From: Prochlorococcus sp. AG-402-G22
GTDB taxonomy: Bacteria; Cyanobacteriota; Cyanobacteriia; PCC-6307; Cyanobiaceae
Length of the DNA: 64,000 nucleotides
Reading direction: 5' to 3'
Assembly (NCBI GenBank): GCA_003217035.1
Contig: QCHV01000005.1
Location: 1-64,000 of the forward strand
In this document: positions 55,353 to 64,000 of the stretch, one piece after another
How positions within the stretch are numbered: the first letter of the stretch is position 1
Layout: the number at the start of each line of letters is the position of its first letter
Notes under the pieces: generated by a model
What the model was told of the DNA's origin: nothing
What the model saw: only the letters and a program-made list of their open reading frames with translations
Databases searched by the model: none
Translations under genes and position numbers: made by a program

Positions 55353-56113
55353 ACACAAAACCTCCATTACTTGAGATCAGAGGGCTACACACCAGTATTA
55401 ATGGTAAAAAAATACTTAATGGCGTTGATCTTAAAATCAATGAAGGTGAAACACACGCAATAATGGGTCGCAATGGCAGTGGGAAAAGCACCTTGTCAAA
55501 GGTCATTGCAGGACACCCAGCTTACAAACTTGAATCTGGAGATATTTGCTTGAATGGGGAAAGTATTACTGATTTAGAGCCAGATGAGAGATCAGCAAAA
55601 GGGATCTTCCTTGGTTTTCAATATCCAATTGAAGTGCCAGGTGTAAGCAATATTGAATTTCTAAGAGCAGCTACAAATGCAAGAAGAAGTTTTATAGGAA
55701 AAGAAGAATTAGACACATTTGAATTTGATGAATTTGTTACTGAGCAATTGAACTTGATAAAAATGAATACAAGTTTTCTAGAACGCAACCTCAACGAAGG
55801 TTTTTCTGGAGGCGAGAAAAAGCGTAATGAGATTCTTCAAATGGCATTACTTAACCCTTTGATTTCGATTTTAGACGAAACAGATTCAGGGCTAGACATA
55901 GACTCACTCAAAGTAGTTTCTGAGGCTATTAATAAAATAAAATCAAGGACAAATTCAATCATACTTATAACTCATTACCAAAGACTTCTAGATGAAGTTG
56001 TTCCAGATTTCGTTCATATAATGAATGAAGGCAAAATAGTTAAATCAGGAGATAAGCAAATAGCAATCGAACTGGAAAAAAGCGGATTTGAAAACATAGA
56101 AATGATAAAATAA
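55349..56113 (+). CDS. sufC: Fe-S cluster assembly ATPase SufC
   Basis: 254-residue ABC-type ATPase of the Suf machine. It has Walker [32 protein letters not shown] (the SufC-specific Q-loop), signature [17 protein letters not shown] and Walker [18 protein letters not shown] start. It powers conformational change in SufB-SufD for cluster assembly. Confidence 0.96.
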   Translation: MNTKPPLLEIRGLHTSINGKKILNGVDLKINEGETHAIMGRNGSGKSTLSKVIAGHPAYKLESGDICLNGESITDLEPDERSAKGIFLGFQYPIEVPGVSNIEFLRAATNARRSFIGKEELDTFEFDEFVTEQLNLIKMNTSFLERNLNEGFSGGEKKRNEILQMALLNPLISILDETDSGLDIDSLKVVSEAINKIKSRTNSIILITHYQRLLDEVVPDFVHIMNEGKIVKSGDKQIAIELEKSGFENIEMIK

Positions 56114-56125
56114 ATACCTAGATAT

Positions 56126-57346
56126 ATGAGCAAACTACTTAGTAATTGGTTGGAAAATCTTCCCAAAGCTGAAGGATACCAAAAAAAAATACGTAATTCT
56201 GGTTACAATTACCTAAAAACAATTGGTCTTCCAAATAAATCTAGTGAGGATTGGCAATCAACAGATATTAGAAAGCTAGAAGAAATACTATCTCTGCCTT
56301 TAAATCTTTCATTTGAATCAACTAGATCTTTTAAAATGCCTTCAATTAGTAAGGGTTCATATAGAGTAATTTTAGATTCAAATATTGATAAAATACACTC
56401 GGATGATTTGCCTGAAGGCATTTCATTACTAACCCAAGACGAGATAATAAACTTCTTAAATTCCGATATTTCTAATCAAACAAGAAACAACATAACATCT
56501 GCAATTAATGAAGCATCAACAAATAAAATATTTGCTTTAAAGATATCCGAATCCAATTCTACTCCAATTGAGATTATTATCAAAGATAGTATAGAAGAAT
56601 TAACTACTACTAGATTACTCTTCATTATAGAAAATAATGCAAAACTAGATTTACTAGAAATTATAAAAAGTTCTAGTAAATCAGCTAATAGCCATCTGTC
56701 AGAAATTTATTTAAGTAGTCACTCAAGTGTTAACCATGGAATAATAGCAGTTGGTTCAGAAGAAGGATCATTATTTTCCAGACAGTCGATATTACAAGAG
56801 CCAGAAAGTAGCTATTCGCTAAGTTATTTACAAGAAGGATGGGGAATTAGTCGTATAGAGCCATATATAGTGCAACTTAAAGGTCATGCATCAACTAATT
56901 TAAAAGGATTACAAGTGGCTAATAATGAGGCTAAATTGAGTACGTATACATTTGTTAGATTTAATGGCCCAGGAGGAAATCTCGAGCAATTGAATAAAGC
57001 TATCGCGTTTGATAGTTCGACTTCTATTTTTAATGGAATAATAGAGGTTCCTCAAATTGCACAACAAACTAAGGCATCTCAATTAAGTAAAAATCTTCTA
57101 ATTTCAGAAAAAGCTGAAATCTATACAAAGCCAGAATTGCGTATTATTGCTGATGATGTCAAATGTACTCATGGAGCAACAGTCAGTCAACTTGAAGAAA
57201 GTGAACTATTTTATCTACAAAGTAGAGGCCTAAGCTTAAATGAAGCATCTTCATTAATAATGAAAGGGTATACAAAAGAAATCATAGATTTCTTACCTGT
57301 AAATGCGAATCGTTGGGAATCAATAAGTAAATATCTAAAAAAATGA
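56126..57346 (+). CDS. sufD: Fe-S cluster assembly protein SufD
   Basis: 406 residues. It is SufB-related in the C-terminal beta-helix: [56 protein letters not shown] is the SufD hallmark with the conserved His in CTHGA. The N-terminal part has GLPNKSSEDWQSTDIRKL. The stop overlaps sufS by ATGA. Confidence 0.95.
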   Translation: MSKLLSNWLENLPKAEGYQKKIRNSGYNYLKTIGLPNKSSEDWQSTDIRKLEEILSLPLNLSFESTRSFKMPSISKGSYRVILDSNIDKIHSDDLPEGISLLTQDEIINFLNSDISNQTRNNITSAINEASTNKIFALKISESNSTPIEIIIKDSIEELTTTRLLFIIENNAKLDLLEIIKSSSKSANSHLSEIYLSSHSSVNHGIIAVGSEEGSLFSRQSILQEPESSYSLSYLQEGWGISRIEPYIVQLKGHASTNLKGLQVANNEAKLSTYTFVRFNGPGGNLEQLNKAIAFDSSTSIFNGIIEVPQIAQQTKASQLSKNLLISEKAEIYTKPELRIIADDVKCTHGATVSQLEESELFYLQSRGLSLNEASSLIMKGYTKEIIDFLPVNANRWESISKYLKK

Positions 57347-58593
57347 CTGATAAAAGTCTTTCTGAAATAACAAGAGTGGACTTTCCACTGATATCTAAAT
57401 ATTTAAATAGTGAAAGTGAGTTAATATACCTTGATCATGCTGCCACCAGCCAAAAACCAAAACAAGTAATTGAGGCAATAGATTCTTACTACAAATATAA
57501 TAACGCAAATGTTCATAGAGGTGCCCATCAATTAAGTCGATCTGCAACAGAAGCTTTTGAAAATGCTCGTCAGATAACAGCAAGTTTTATTAATAGTTAT
57601 TCTAGTAAGGAAATTATATTTACACGGAATGCAACCGAAGCAATAAATTTAGTGGCCCATTCATGGGGTGATGCCAACTTAAAGGAAGGAGATGAAATAT
57701 TAATAAGCATGATGGAGCATCATAGTAATATTGTTCCCTGGCAATTATTAGCAAAAAGAAAGAAATGCAAGCTAAGATATATTGGAATTACGAAGACTGG
57801 TGAGCTAGATTTAGAAGATGCATATTCAAAATTAAATGAGAAAACCAGGATTTGCAGCATTCAGCATATAAGTAATACACTTGGTTGTTGTAATCCAATA
57901 GAAAAGGTAGCTCTAAAAGCTCATAGTGTAGGTTCACTAATTTTTATAGATGCTTGTCAAAGCCTGGCGCATAAAAAAATTGATATCCAAAAATTAAATA
58001 TTGATTTCTTGGCTGGTTCTTCACACAAACTTTGTGGCCCGACTGGATCTGGATTCTTATGGGCGAAAGAAAATATCCTTGAAGAAATGCCTCCATTTCT
58101 AGGAGGAGGTGAAATGATTCAAGATGTTTCTCTAAATGAAAGTACTTGGGCAGATCTACCTCATAAATTTGAAGCAGGGACACCAGCAATAGGAGAAGCA
58201 ATAGGAATGGGTGCAGCTTTAACTTATCTACAATCAATTGGTTTAAATAATATTCAAGAATATGAAAAAGATTTAACCAAGTATCTATTTAAAAAATTAG
58301 AAATTATAGAAGGAATTAATATAATGGGGCCCAAGCCAAGTGATAATAATACACGAGGAGCATTGGCAACATTTACTATAAATGGAATACATTCAGATGA
58401 TATTTCTGCATTGTTAGATACAAGCAACATTTGTATTAGAAGTGGGCATCATTGCTGCCAACCACTTCACAAGTATTATGGAATTGATTCATCTGCAAGA
58501 GTAAGCCTTAGTTTTATATCAACAAAGCATGAAATTGATACCTTCATCCAAGAGTTAATATCTATTGTTAAGTTGCTAAAGGAAAATAGTTAA
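57343..58593 (+). CDS. sufS: Cysteine desulfurase SufS
   Basis: 416-residue PLP enzyme supplying sulfur to SufBCD. It has YLDHAATSQKPKQVIEA, FTRNATEAINLVA, MEHHSNIVPWQ, the PLP Lys in AGSSHKLCGPTG and the persulfide Cys in RSGHHCCQP. It overlaps sufD by 4 bp and convergent S9 peptidase by 4 bp. No SufE-like gene is adjacent. Confidence 0.95.
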   Translation: MTDKSLSEITRVDFPLISKYLNSESELIYLDHAATSQKPKQVIEAIDSYYKYNNANVHRGAHQLSRSATEAFENARQITASFINSYSSKEIIFTRNATEAINLVAHSWGDANLKEGDEILISMMEHHSNIVPWQLLAKRKKCKLRYIGITKTGELDLEDAYSKLNEKTRICSIQHISNTLGCCNPIEKVALKAHSVGSLIFIDACQSLAHKKIDIQKLNIDFLAGSSHKLCGPTGSGFLWAKENILEEMPPFLGGGEMIQDVSLNESTWADLPHKFEAGTPAIGEAIGMGAALTYLQSIGLNNIQEYEKDLTKYLFKKLEIIEGINIMGPKPSDNNTRGALATFTINGIHSDDISALLDTSNICIRSGHHCCQPLHKYYGIDSSARVSLSFISTKHEIDTFIQELISIVKLLKENS

Positions 58594-60539
58594 AGAGAAA
58601 GATTCTTACGGAAAAATGATTCTGTTTGCTTTAAAACTTTAATTCTTGTAACACCATCTCTAAAACCATGCCCTTCATTCGCAAATGAATATAGTTCAGT
58701 ATGAATTTGATTATCCTTCAGGGCTTCAAACATTTTCTGAGTATGCTCAGGCAAAACAACTTTGTCTTGTAGACCCTGAAAAAAAATTACTGGCGATGTT
58801 ATTTTAGAAACATTATTAATAGGAGACCTTGTTAAATAAAGATCTGAGCTTTCTTCTACTTTACCAATAAGGTAATCAAGATAGTTTGCCTCAAATCGAT
58901 GCGTAGACTTGGACATTTCAAAAAGATCAGTTACTGGGTATTTACAAGCTCCTATGGCAAAAACATTTGTAAAGCACAAGCACGCCAAAGCCGTGAATCC
59001 TCCAGCACTTGATCCTTCTATAGCTACTAGTTCTTTATCTGCCTTACCGGACTCAACTAATATCTTTGCGGCTTCTGAACAATCAAACACATCTGCCTTT
59101 CCCCAATTATGTTTCAAGCGGTCTCTATAGGTTCTCCCATAACCAGTAGAGCCAGAATAGTTAACATCTAACACTCCCCATCCACGAGAAGTCCAAAACT
59201 GAATTTCTAAATTTAAGCCTCGATCAGACATGGCAGTTGGTCCACTATGGGCTTTTACTAAAAGAGGAGATTTATTACATCTTTTGGCAATTGGTGGGTA
59301 ATACCAAGCTTGAGTCTTTTGACCAAGATAACCATCAAAATAAAATGATTCTGCAGCACTAATTTCCTCCTTTTTAAAAAGAAGATCACGAGGAGGTGAA
59401 TGGTGCCAAATTCGTTTATCTAAATCAATCTCAAGTAAACCAGGTTCCTTGAAAGAATTACTAGCTACTACAACTGCTTTGTTATTTGAAGTATCTAAAG
59501 AAGTTAATTGCTCAAAGGGAAGTGATATGTCTTGAACCACTCCATCAACATTTATCAGTTTTAAATACCAATTACCTTCTTCACAACTTAAAGCTGCAAT
59601 ACCATCTTTAATTGGTGAAATAGTAGAAATACCAGATATCCATTGAGGACATGCAACTTCAGCTTCAATTTGCCAAAGAGAAGAACATGCTAGAGATGAT
59701 TTATTTTCAATCAAACTGGTTTTAGCAATCATCAAATTCCACCATCCAAAACTATCTTCAGCAAAAGCCAATTCCCCAGTATGCAACCATCTAGGTTGAA
59801 ATACAGAGCTATTCTTTAAATTGCTTGAGAAGTCCAATTTCAATGGAACAGCATTAGATAATTCTCCAACATTATCTAAAGGAGATAACATTAAATAGTT
59901 CTGGTCCCAAGGCATATATGGTTTTTGCCATTCCACCCAAGCTAATTGATTGGCATTTGGGCTCAATGATGGATATCCAAGAAAGTCAATGGCCTTATAT
60001 AAAACTTTTGGTGTTTGAAATTCCTTATTCAAAGCAAAAGCAACTAGATAATCTTTATCTTCTTTCTCCATTACACCTATCCATCTATTCAGTCTAAAAT
60101 CAATTAAGCCATCAGCAATCTGATAGTTATCTTGTTTAGATAAACAAAGGGGCTTAGATATTGGTATTAATTCATGGGAAGTATCTGTTTCAAGTTGCTT
60201 CAAAAATCTCCACCTTTGCATCCACAAACATTGATCCAAATCATTGATCCAAGTGATCACGAATTCTTGATAATGCTTATCTAAAGCAAATTCACCTCCC
60301 CCATAACCATGAAGTCTACTTCTTACATTGGCAGGATACGGGGTGATCTCTATTGGTGAGAATTCACTGTCACCCCAAGGTCTCGCTAATAAAGTAGTAC
60401 GTCCTTTTTCCAGCGGCCGTTGCTCTAACCAAAAAATCCAATCTCTAATAATTTTAGGGGATTTGATCTTCGGCACTTCTCCCAAAGCAATTTCGGCTTC
60501 TAAAAATCTCGAATCTTCTCCAAATTGTTTTTGATTCAT
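58590..60539 (-). CDS. S9-family prolyl oligopeptidase-like peptidase
   Basis: 649 residues. The N-terminal two thirds form a beta-propeller (for example YPSLSPNANQLAWVEWQKPYMPWDQNYL). The C-terminal alpha/beta hydrolase has the nucleophile in EGSSAGGFTAL, Asp in FFQGLQDKVV and His in FANEGHGF, a complete catalytic triad. It has no signal peptide and is probably a cytoplasmic acylaminoacyl- or oligopeptidase. Confidence 0.9.
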   Translation of the reverse strand: MNQKQFGEDSRFLEAEIALGEVPKIKSPKIIRDWIFWLEQRPLEKGRTTLLARPWGDSEFSPIEITPYPANVRSRLHGYGGGEFALDKHYQEFVITWINDLDQCLWMQRWRFLKQLETDTSHELIPISKPLCLSKQDNYQIADGLIDFRLNRWIGVMEKEDKDYLVAFALNKEFQTPKVLYKAIDFLGYPSLSPNANQLAWVEWQKPYMPWDQNYLMLSPLDNVGELSNAVPLKLDFSSNLKNSSVFQPRWLHTGELAFAEDSFGWWNLMIAKTSLIENKSSLACSSLWQIEAEVACPQWISGISTISPIKDGIAALSCEEGNWYLKLINVDGVVQDISLPFEQLTSLDTSNNKAVVVASNSFKEPGLLEIDLDKRIWHHSPPRDLLFKKEEISAAESFYFDGYLGQKTQAWYYPPIAKRCNKSPLLVKAHSGPTAMSDRGLNLEIQFWTSRGWGVLDVNYSGSTGYGRTYRDRLKHNWGKADVFDCSEAAKILVESGKADKELVAIEGSSAGGFTALACLCFTNVFAIGACKYPVTDLFEMSKSTHRFEANYLDYLIGKVEESSDLYLTRSPINNVSKITSPVIFFQGLQDKVVLPEHTQKMFEALKDNQIHTELYSFANEGHGFRDGVTRIKVLKQTESFFRKNLSL

Positions 60540-60603
60540 GCGATTTAATTTGAGTGAACAAAATGATGATGGTTCTTAAAAATGAGTAAAGTCAAAAGGA
60601 TTA

Positions 60604-61221
60604 ATGAGATTCTCCTTGGCTAGAAGTTTTGCTCAACTAGCAAAAAAGGCTGAAAAAGGCAGCAGCTCTATTGCTGTGACAAAAGAACCTACTAAGAAGC
60701 CCTTGCTAGAGATTCATCAATTAGGCAATGCTGAACTCAGAGAGTCGGCAAAGCGGATAAGTAAAGTCGATGATTCTGTCAGGACATTAATAAAAAATAT
60801 GCTTCACAGCATGTATTCGGCCAAAGGAATTGGCTTGGCTGCACCACAAGTTGGAATTCATAAGCAACTTTTAGTAATAGATTTGGACATCGAGAATGCG
60901 GCCACTCCTCCTATTGTTCTTATAAATCCTGAAATAACTGAATTTGGTGCTTCTCTAGAAACTTATGAAGAAGGATGCCTAAGCATTCCAGGGGTATACC
61001 TCAATGTGATTAGGCCTTCCATCATCAAATTAAATTATCGCGATGAAATGGGGAGACCTAAAAAAATGAATGCAGATGGTCTTCTTTCTAGATGCATTCA
61101 ACATGAAATGGATCACTTAAATGGGGTGTTATTTGTTGATAGGGTTATGAATGAGGATGATCTGAATAAAGAGTTAACAGAGCATGGATTCAACAAGAAA
61201 GACGTAATTGCCCTGACATAA
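60604..61221 (+). CDS. def: Peptide deformylase
   Basis: 205 residues removing the N-formyl group from nascent proteins. The three family motifs are GIGLAAPQVG, EEGCLSIPGVY (metal Cys) and QHEMDHLNGVLFVDR (metal His pair and catalytic Glu). An N-terminal extension of about 35 residues before LLEIHQLGNAELR is longer than in E. coli Def but common in cyanobacteria. It is divergent from the S9 peptidase. Confidence 0.95.
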   Translation: MRFSLARSFAQLAKKAEKGSSSIAVTKEPTKKPLLEIHQLGNAELRESAKRISKVDDSVRTLIKNMLHSMYSAKGIGLAAPQVGIHKQLLVIDLDIENAATPPIVLINPEITEFGASLETYEEGCLSIPGVYLNVIRPSIIKLNYRDEMGRPKKMNADGLLSRCIQHEMDHLNGVLFVDRVMNEDDLNKELTEHGFNKKDVIALT

Positions 61222-61256
61222 CAAAGATTTCCAAGAAAAAAAACCATATATTTTGC

Positions 61257-61262
61257 TATAGT
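61257..61262 (+). promoter_or_regulatory. Possible -10 box upstream of rpsU
   Basis: TATAGT, 22 bp before the rpsU ATG, in an AT-rich spacer of 63 bp after def. No good -35 box is visible, which is usual in these genomes. Weak call from position only. Confidence 0.25.
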
Positions 61263-61284
61263 TAAAACTTATTTTTAATAATTA

Positions 61285-61455
61285 ATGGCTCAAGTTACAG
61301 TTGGAGAGAATGAAGGTATTGAATCGGCTATTCGCCGTTTCAAAAGGCAAGTGTCAAAAGCAGGGATTTTCATGGATATCAAGCGCCTTAGACACCATGA
61401 AACACCTTTTGAGAAATACAAGCGAAAACAACTCCAACGTAGAAAACGGAGATAA
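61285..61455 (+). CDS. rpsU: Ribosomal protein S21
   Basis: 56 residues: [20 protein letters not shown], then [28 protein letters not shown] and an arginine-rich tail, the standard bacterial S21 layout. It is a 30S component near the anti-Shine-Dalgarno region. A weak terminator-like hairpin follows about 50 bp downstream. Confidence 0.95.
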   Translation: MAQVTVGENEGIESAIRRFKRQVSKAGIFMDIKRLRHHETPFEKYKRKQLQRRKRR

Positions 61456-61504
61456 AGCAAACCTTTTGAAAACCAGTTGAATTAAAATCAAGCGAAATTT
61501 AAAT

Positions 61505-61523
61505 AGAGTGAAATTACTCTTTT
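61505..61523 (+). terminator. Weak terminator-like hairpin after rpsU
   Basis: AGAGT-GAAATT-ACTCT followed by TTT: a 5-bp stem with a short T-run 50 bp after the rpsU stop and before the next promoter region. The stem is short, so the terminator role is uncertain. Confidence 0.35.
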
Positions 61524-61570
61524 GTAGATAAGTAAATTTGTACACACTTATAGTAGATAGGTAATCAAAC

Positions 61571-61714
61571 ATGGCTAAACCTCTCCAAAATCTCAAGCAT
61601 TGGCTTGCAGATGCCCTAGAGTTTACTTTAGGTACTAACCCTGAATCTCATAATCATTTGCCTCCTTCAATCGGACCTCAACCATATAGGGATAAGCCAG
61701 TAAAAGTTCATTAA
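61571..61714 (+). CDS. Small hypothetical protein (47 aa)
   Basis: Short ORF beginning MAKPLQNLKHWLADALEFTL, then GTNPESHNHLPPSIGPQPYRDKP. It has an amphipathic N-terminal helix and a proline-rich tail. No family recognised. It is co-directional with rpsU and the HIT gene; its length and codon use look coding. Confidence 0.5.
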   Translation: MAKPLQNLKHWLADALEFTLGTNPESHNHLPPSIGPQPYRDKPVKVH

Positions 61715-61745
61715 TATGATCAATTAGGCTTAAGAAGCATTATTA

Positions 61746-62087
61746 ATGTCTGAAGAAACAATTTTTGGAAAAATTCTTCGTGGGAAAATTCCTTGCGAGG
61801 AGGTATACAGCGATTCTGAATGCATTGCCTTTAGGGATGTTCAGCCTCAAGCTCCAACGCATATATTAGTTATTCCAAGAAAACCATTAGCAAGTCTAAA
61901 AGAAGCCTCAGAAAAAGATTCTAAATTATTAGGTCATTTACTTTTAGTTAGCTCCAAAGTTGCAAAAGCAGAAGGTTTACAGGACTGGAGAACTGTAATT
62001 AATACTGGTTCTGCAGCTGGTCAAACCGTCTTTCACCTTCATCTACATATCCTAGGAGGGCGAAAGTTAGATTGGCCACCTGGCTAA
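61746..62087 (+). CDS. HIT-family protein (HinT type)
   Basis: 113 residues of the histidine-triad hydrolase family: TIFGKILRGKIPCEEVYSDSECIAFRDVQPQAPTHILVIPRK at the start and the nucleotide-binding triad in QTVFHLHLHILGGRKLDWPPG at the end. Acts on purine nucleotide phosphoramidates. The ending is typical of HinT. Confidence 0.92.
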   Translation: MSEETIFGKILRGKIPCEEVYSDSECIAFRDVQPQAPTHILVIPRKPLASLKEASEKDSKLLGHLLLVSSKVAKAEGLQDWRTVINTGSAAGQTVFHLHLHILGGRKLDWPPG

Positions 62088-62262
62088 TAAACAACAGATT
62101 CGACTTGATCTTGAGAACATCCCTTAACTTCTGGAAGCATCCTTTACACTAAAAAAACACTACCAACTTGAAATTACAGTAAAGTCATTTACCAATACAC
62201 CAACTTGAGATTGGAAGACTTTCTAAAGCTAGTTGATTTAAATAAATCAATAAAATATTCCC

Positions 62263-64000
62263 ATGGCTAAATCTATTTTCAATATTCCGAAGGATCTCTT
62301 TCTCCAAATAAAGAAGCTAAGGAAACTAACTCAACCATATTTTCTCCCATACACGGAAACAAATGGGTGGCTATTTCTAATGTTGCTAGTTGCAATGCTT
62401 TTTTGTGTTGCAGGTTCAGTTTTATTTTTACTAACTGGGCTTATGGGTATTTCAACTAGCCTTTCGCAAGAATTAACTGGACAATATTTAGGGGGAGTTG
62501 AACAATCACTAGAAAAAATATGGAATGGGAAATTAGGTGTTGGAATTTCATTTTTATTCTTAGTTGGTGTATCTTGCTTTATCTCATTCCGAGGACAATT
62601 AAAACAAAAGAGATGGCTTCCCTGGTTGATTCTGGGTTTTATTATCTTGATGCTTTTATCTGTAAATGGAATAAATGCTGGTATCACTTTTTTAGTTAGA
62701 GATATAACTAATGCATTAATTGCACGAAATGAAGACTCTACATATAGGAACTTGTGGATACTAGGAATTTGTTTTATTACAGCCTTACCAATAAGAAGTT
62801 TGCAATTCTATTTAACGGAAAAATTGCAACTTCTTTGGAGAGATTGGCTCTCAAAAAGTCTAATCAATGAATACCTTAAAGATCAAACATATTATATACT
62901 AAACCCCAATGATGAGCTTGAGACAAATGTTGACAACCCAGACCAAAGAATCACAGAAGATACTAGAGATTTTACAAATCAAGCATTAGACTTATCATTA
63001 AATATATTTGACTCAATATTAACATTCTCGCTTAATATTTTAATCTTACTAAGTATTAGTAAAGAATTAACACTAGCACTAATTATATATGCAGCTATTA
63101 TTACGTTCCTATTAGTTTTTGCAAGCAAAAAATTGTTTAGGCTTAACTATAATCAATTGAGATATGAAGCGGACTTTCGCTATGGTCTAGTTCATATTAG
63201 AAATAACTCAGAATCTATTGCATTCTATTCTGGTGAGGAGCAAGAGGCAAAAGAAGTAAACAGAAGACTTGGCTCAGTAGTTAAAAACTTCAATTTGCTT
63301 ATTATCTGGTCAGCAATGATAAGAGTTCTGCAAAGATCAGGAATATATGGAAGTGTTTTTATTCCTTATATTATCTTAGCAGTCCCTATTCTTACCGGCC
63401 AAATGGACTTTGGTCAATTCACTCAAGCAAGAGTGAATTATCAACTATTGGAAGGATCTCTTTTCTTTATAATATATAAAATAGATACTTTGGCTAGGTT
63501 CTCCGCTTCGATTGGTCGACTGGAAGGATTTCAAACAAATATCAATTCAATCAACAAGGATGAAAACAAAGAATTTATTTCTGAAGTTAAAGATAGTAAA
63601 TCTATTTTATTAAATAACGTAAGTGTTAAAACTCCTGGTAAAAATAATATTCTCATAGAAAAACTAGATTTAAGTGTTGAGCCTCAACAAAGTGTTTTAG
63701 TCGTTGGTCCTTCAGGATGTGGAAAAACATCCTTACTAAGGGTTATAAGCGGCCTATGGTCTTCTCATGCTGGGCAAGTCAGTTCCCCACCTAGAGGGGA
63801 GCTACTGTTTATTCCACAAAAGCCATATATGACATTGGGTTCTTTAAGAGAGCAATTATGTTACCCATTAGATAAAAATCGATTTAGTGATGACCACCTT
63901 CGAGCTGTGCTGGAAGAAGTGAAACTGCCATCGATCCTTGAAAGATATCCAAACCTAGACATCAAACAAGATTGGCCAAGACTACTTTCTTTAGGTGAGC
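62263..64000 (+). CDS. SbmA/ABCD-type ABC transporter (3' end outside window)
   Basis: Open reading frame from ATG 62263 to the window edge (at least 579 residues). An N-terminal membrane domain with about six helices contains [45 protein letters not shown] and [24 protein letters not shown]. The ENPDQRI-type block is the hallmark of the ABC_membrane_2 (YddA/SbmA, peroxisomal ABCD) family. The ATPase follows with [35 protein letters not shown] and the start of the signature region. Substrate unknown (B12 or peptides in relatives). Confidence 0.9.
   Translation, partial: MAKSIFNIPKDLFLQIKKLRKLTQPYFLPYTETNGWLFLMLLVAMLFCVAGSVLFLLTGLMGISTSLSQELTGQYLGGVEQSLEKIWNGKLGVGISFLFLVGVSCFISFRGQLKQKRWLPWLILGFIILMLLSVNGINAGITFLVRDITNALIARNEDSTYRNLWILGICFITALPIRSLQFYLTEKLQLLWRDWLSKSLINEYLKDQTYYILNPNDELETNVDNPDQRITEDTRDFTNQALDLSLNIFDSILTFSLNILILLSISKELTLALIIYAAIITFLLVFASKKLFRLNYNQLRYEADFRYGLVHIRNNSESIAFYSGEEQEAKEVNRRLGSVVKNFNLLIIWSAMIRVLQRSGIYGSVFIPYIILAVPILTGQMDFGQFTQARVNYQLLEGSLFFIIYKIDTLARFSASIGRLEGFQTNINSINKDENKEFISEVKDSKSILLNNVSVKTPGKNNILIEKLDLSVEPQQSVLVVGPSGCGKTSLLRVISGLWSSHAGQVSSPPRGELLFIPQKPYMTLGSLREQLCYPLDKNRFSDDHLRAVLEEVKLPSILERYPNLDIKQDWPRLLSLGE

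Noticed and set aside
62166-62216. Two copies of an ACCAACTTGA(A/G)ATT string before the ABC transporter gene
   Set aside because: Only two imperfect copies about 40 bp apart; too little to call a repeat or array.

Overview
The window is compact, AT-rich, gene-dense DNA from a cyanobacterium, most likely a marine picocyanobacterium of the Prochlorococcus type. This is an inference from gene content and economy. Content includes NdhO, a high-light-inducible-type (HLIP) protein, zeta-carotene desaturase, the circadian output regulator RpaA, SufBCDS, a VKOR-thioredoxin fusion, a TIGR03279-type radical SAM protein and many small cyanobacterial DUF proteins. Intergenic gaps are short and neighbouring genes often overlap by a few bases. 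No prophage, insertion sequence, CRISPR array or rRNA was seen. One tRNA (Asn) is present.

Layout. 1-5 kb: end of a copper-type P-ATPase, tmk and holB, convergent with rpaA. 5-8 kb: tRNA-Asn, an ABC ATPase, a UPF0367-type protein, cysteine synthase, a J-domain protein and ndhO. 8-18 kb: a TIGR01777 epimerase-like protein, a lipid-A-disaccharide-synthase-like protein with a TPR protein, an A-type Fe-S carrier, crtQ with a START-like protein, hemD, a family 3 glycosidase, rbfA, a DUF751 protein, a GST-like protein, a CRR7-like protein and aroK. 18-22.5 kb: a double-domain PTPS and a RibD-C reductase, a FemAB-like acyltransferase, and several small proteins including a 47-residue zinc ribbon and a probable PetL. 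22.4-32.6 kb: rimO, VKOR-Trx, nadB, DUF3120, the DUF512 radical SAM protein, a TolC-like protein, an IMPase and a BrkB/YihY protein. 32.6-39.6 kb: xseA/xseB, an HLIP, DUF proteins, HtrA, an ABC-F ATPase, a Nif11-like small protein and an RHH regulator. 39.6-46 kb: a minus-strand run of anmK, Trk/Ktr potassium uptake, a DASS carrier and type 2 NADH dehydrogenase. 46-53 kb: cysH, coaX, bcp, a phosphopantetheinyl transferase, rarA, pgm and DUF4912. 53.4-64 kb: sufBCDS, an S9 peptidase, def, rpsU, a HIT protein and the start of an SbmA/ABCD-type ABC transporter.

Functional threads: photosynthetic electron transport and its assembly (NdhO, CRR7-like, PetL candidate, HLIP, carotenoid desaturation, HemD), Fe-S cluster supply (SufBCDS, SufA-like) feeding Fe-S enzymes such as RimO and the DUF512 protein, sulfur assimilation (CysH, CysK), cofactor synthesis (NadB, CoaX, PTPS, RibD-C) and ion homeostasis.

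The most striking observation is ndhO. Its conserved N-terminus is split between two frames. They join exactly at an A AAA AAG heptamer, in the register needed for -1 ribosomal frameshifting. A sequencing error or a real frameshift mutation remains possible. A 30-bp perfect palindrome inside the 3' end of the tolC-like gene is the next most unusual signal.
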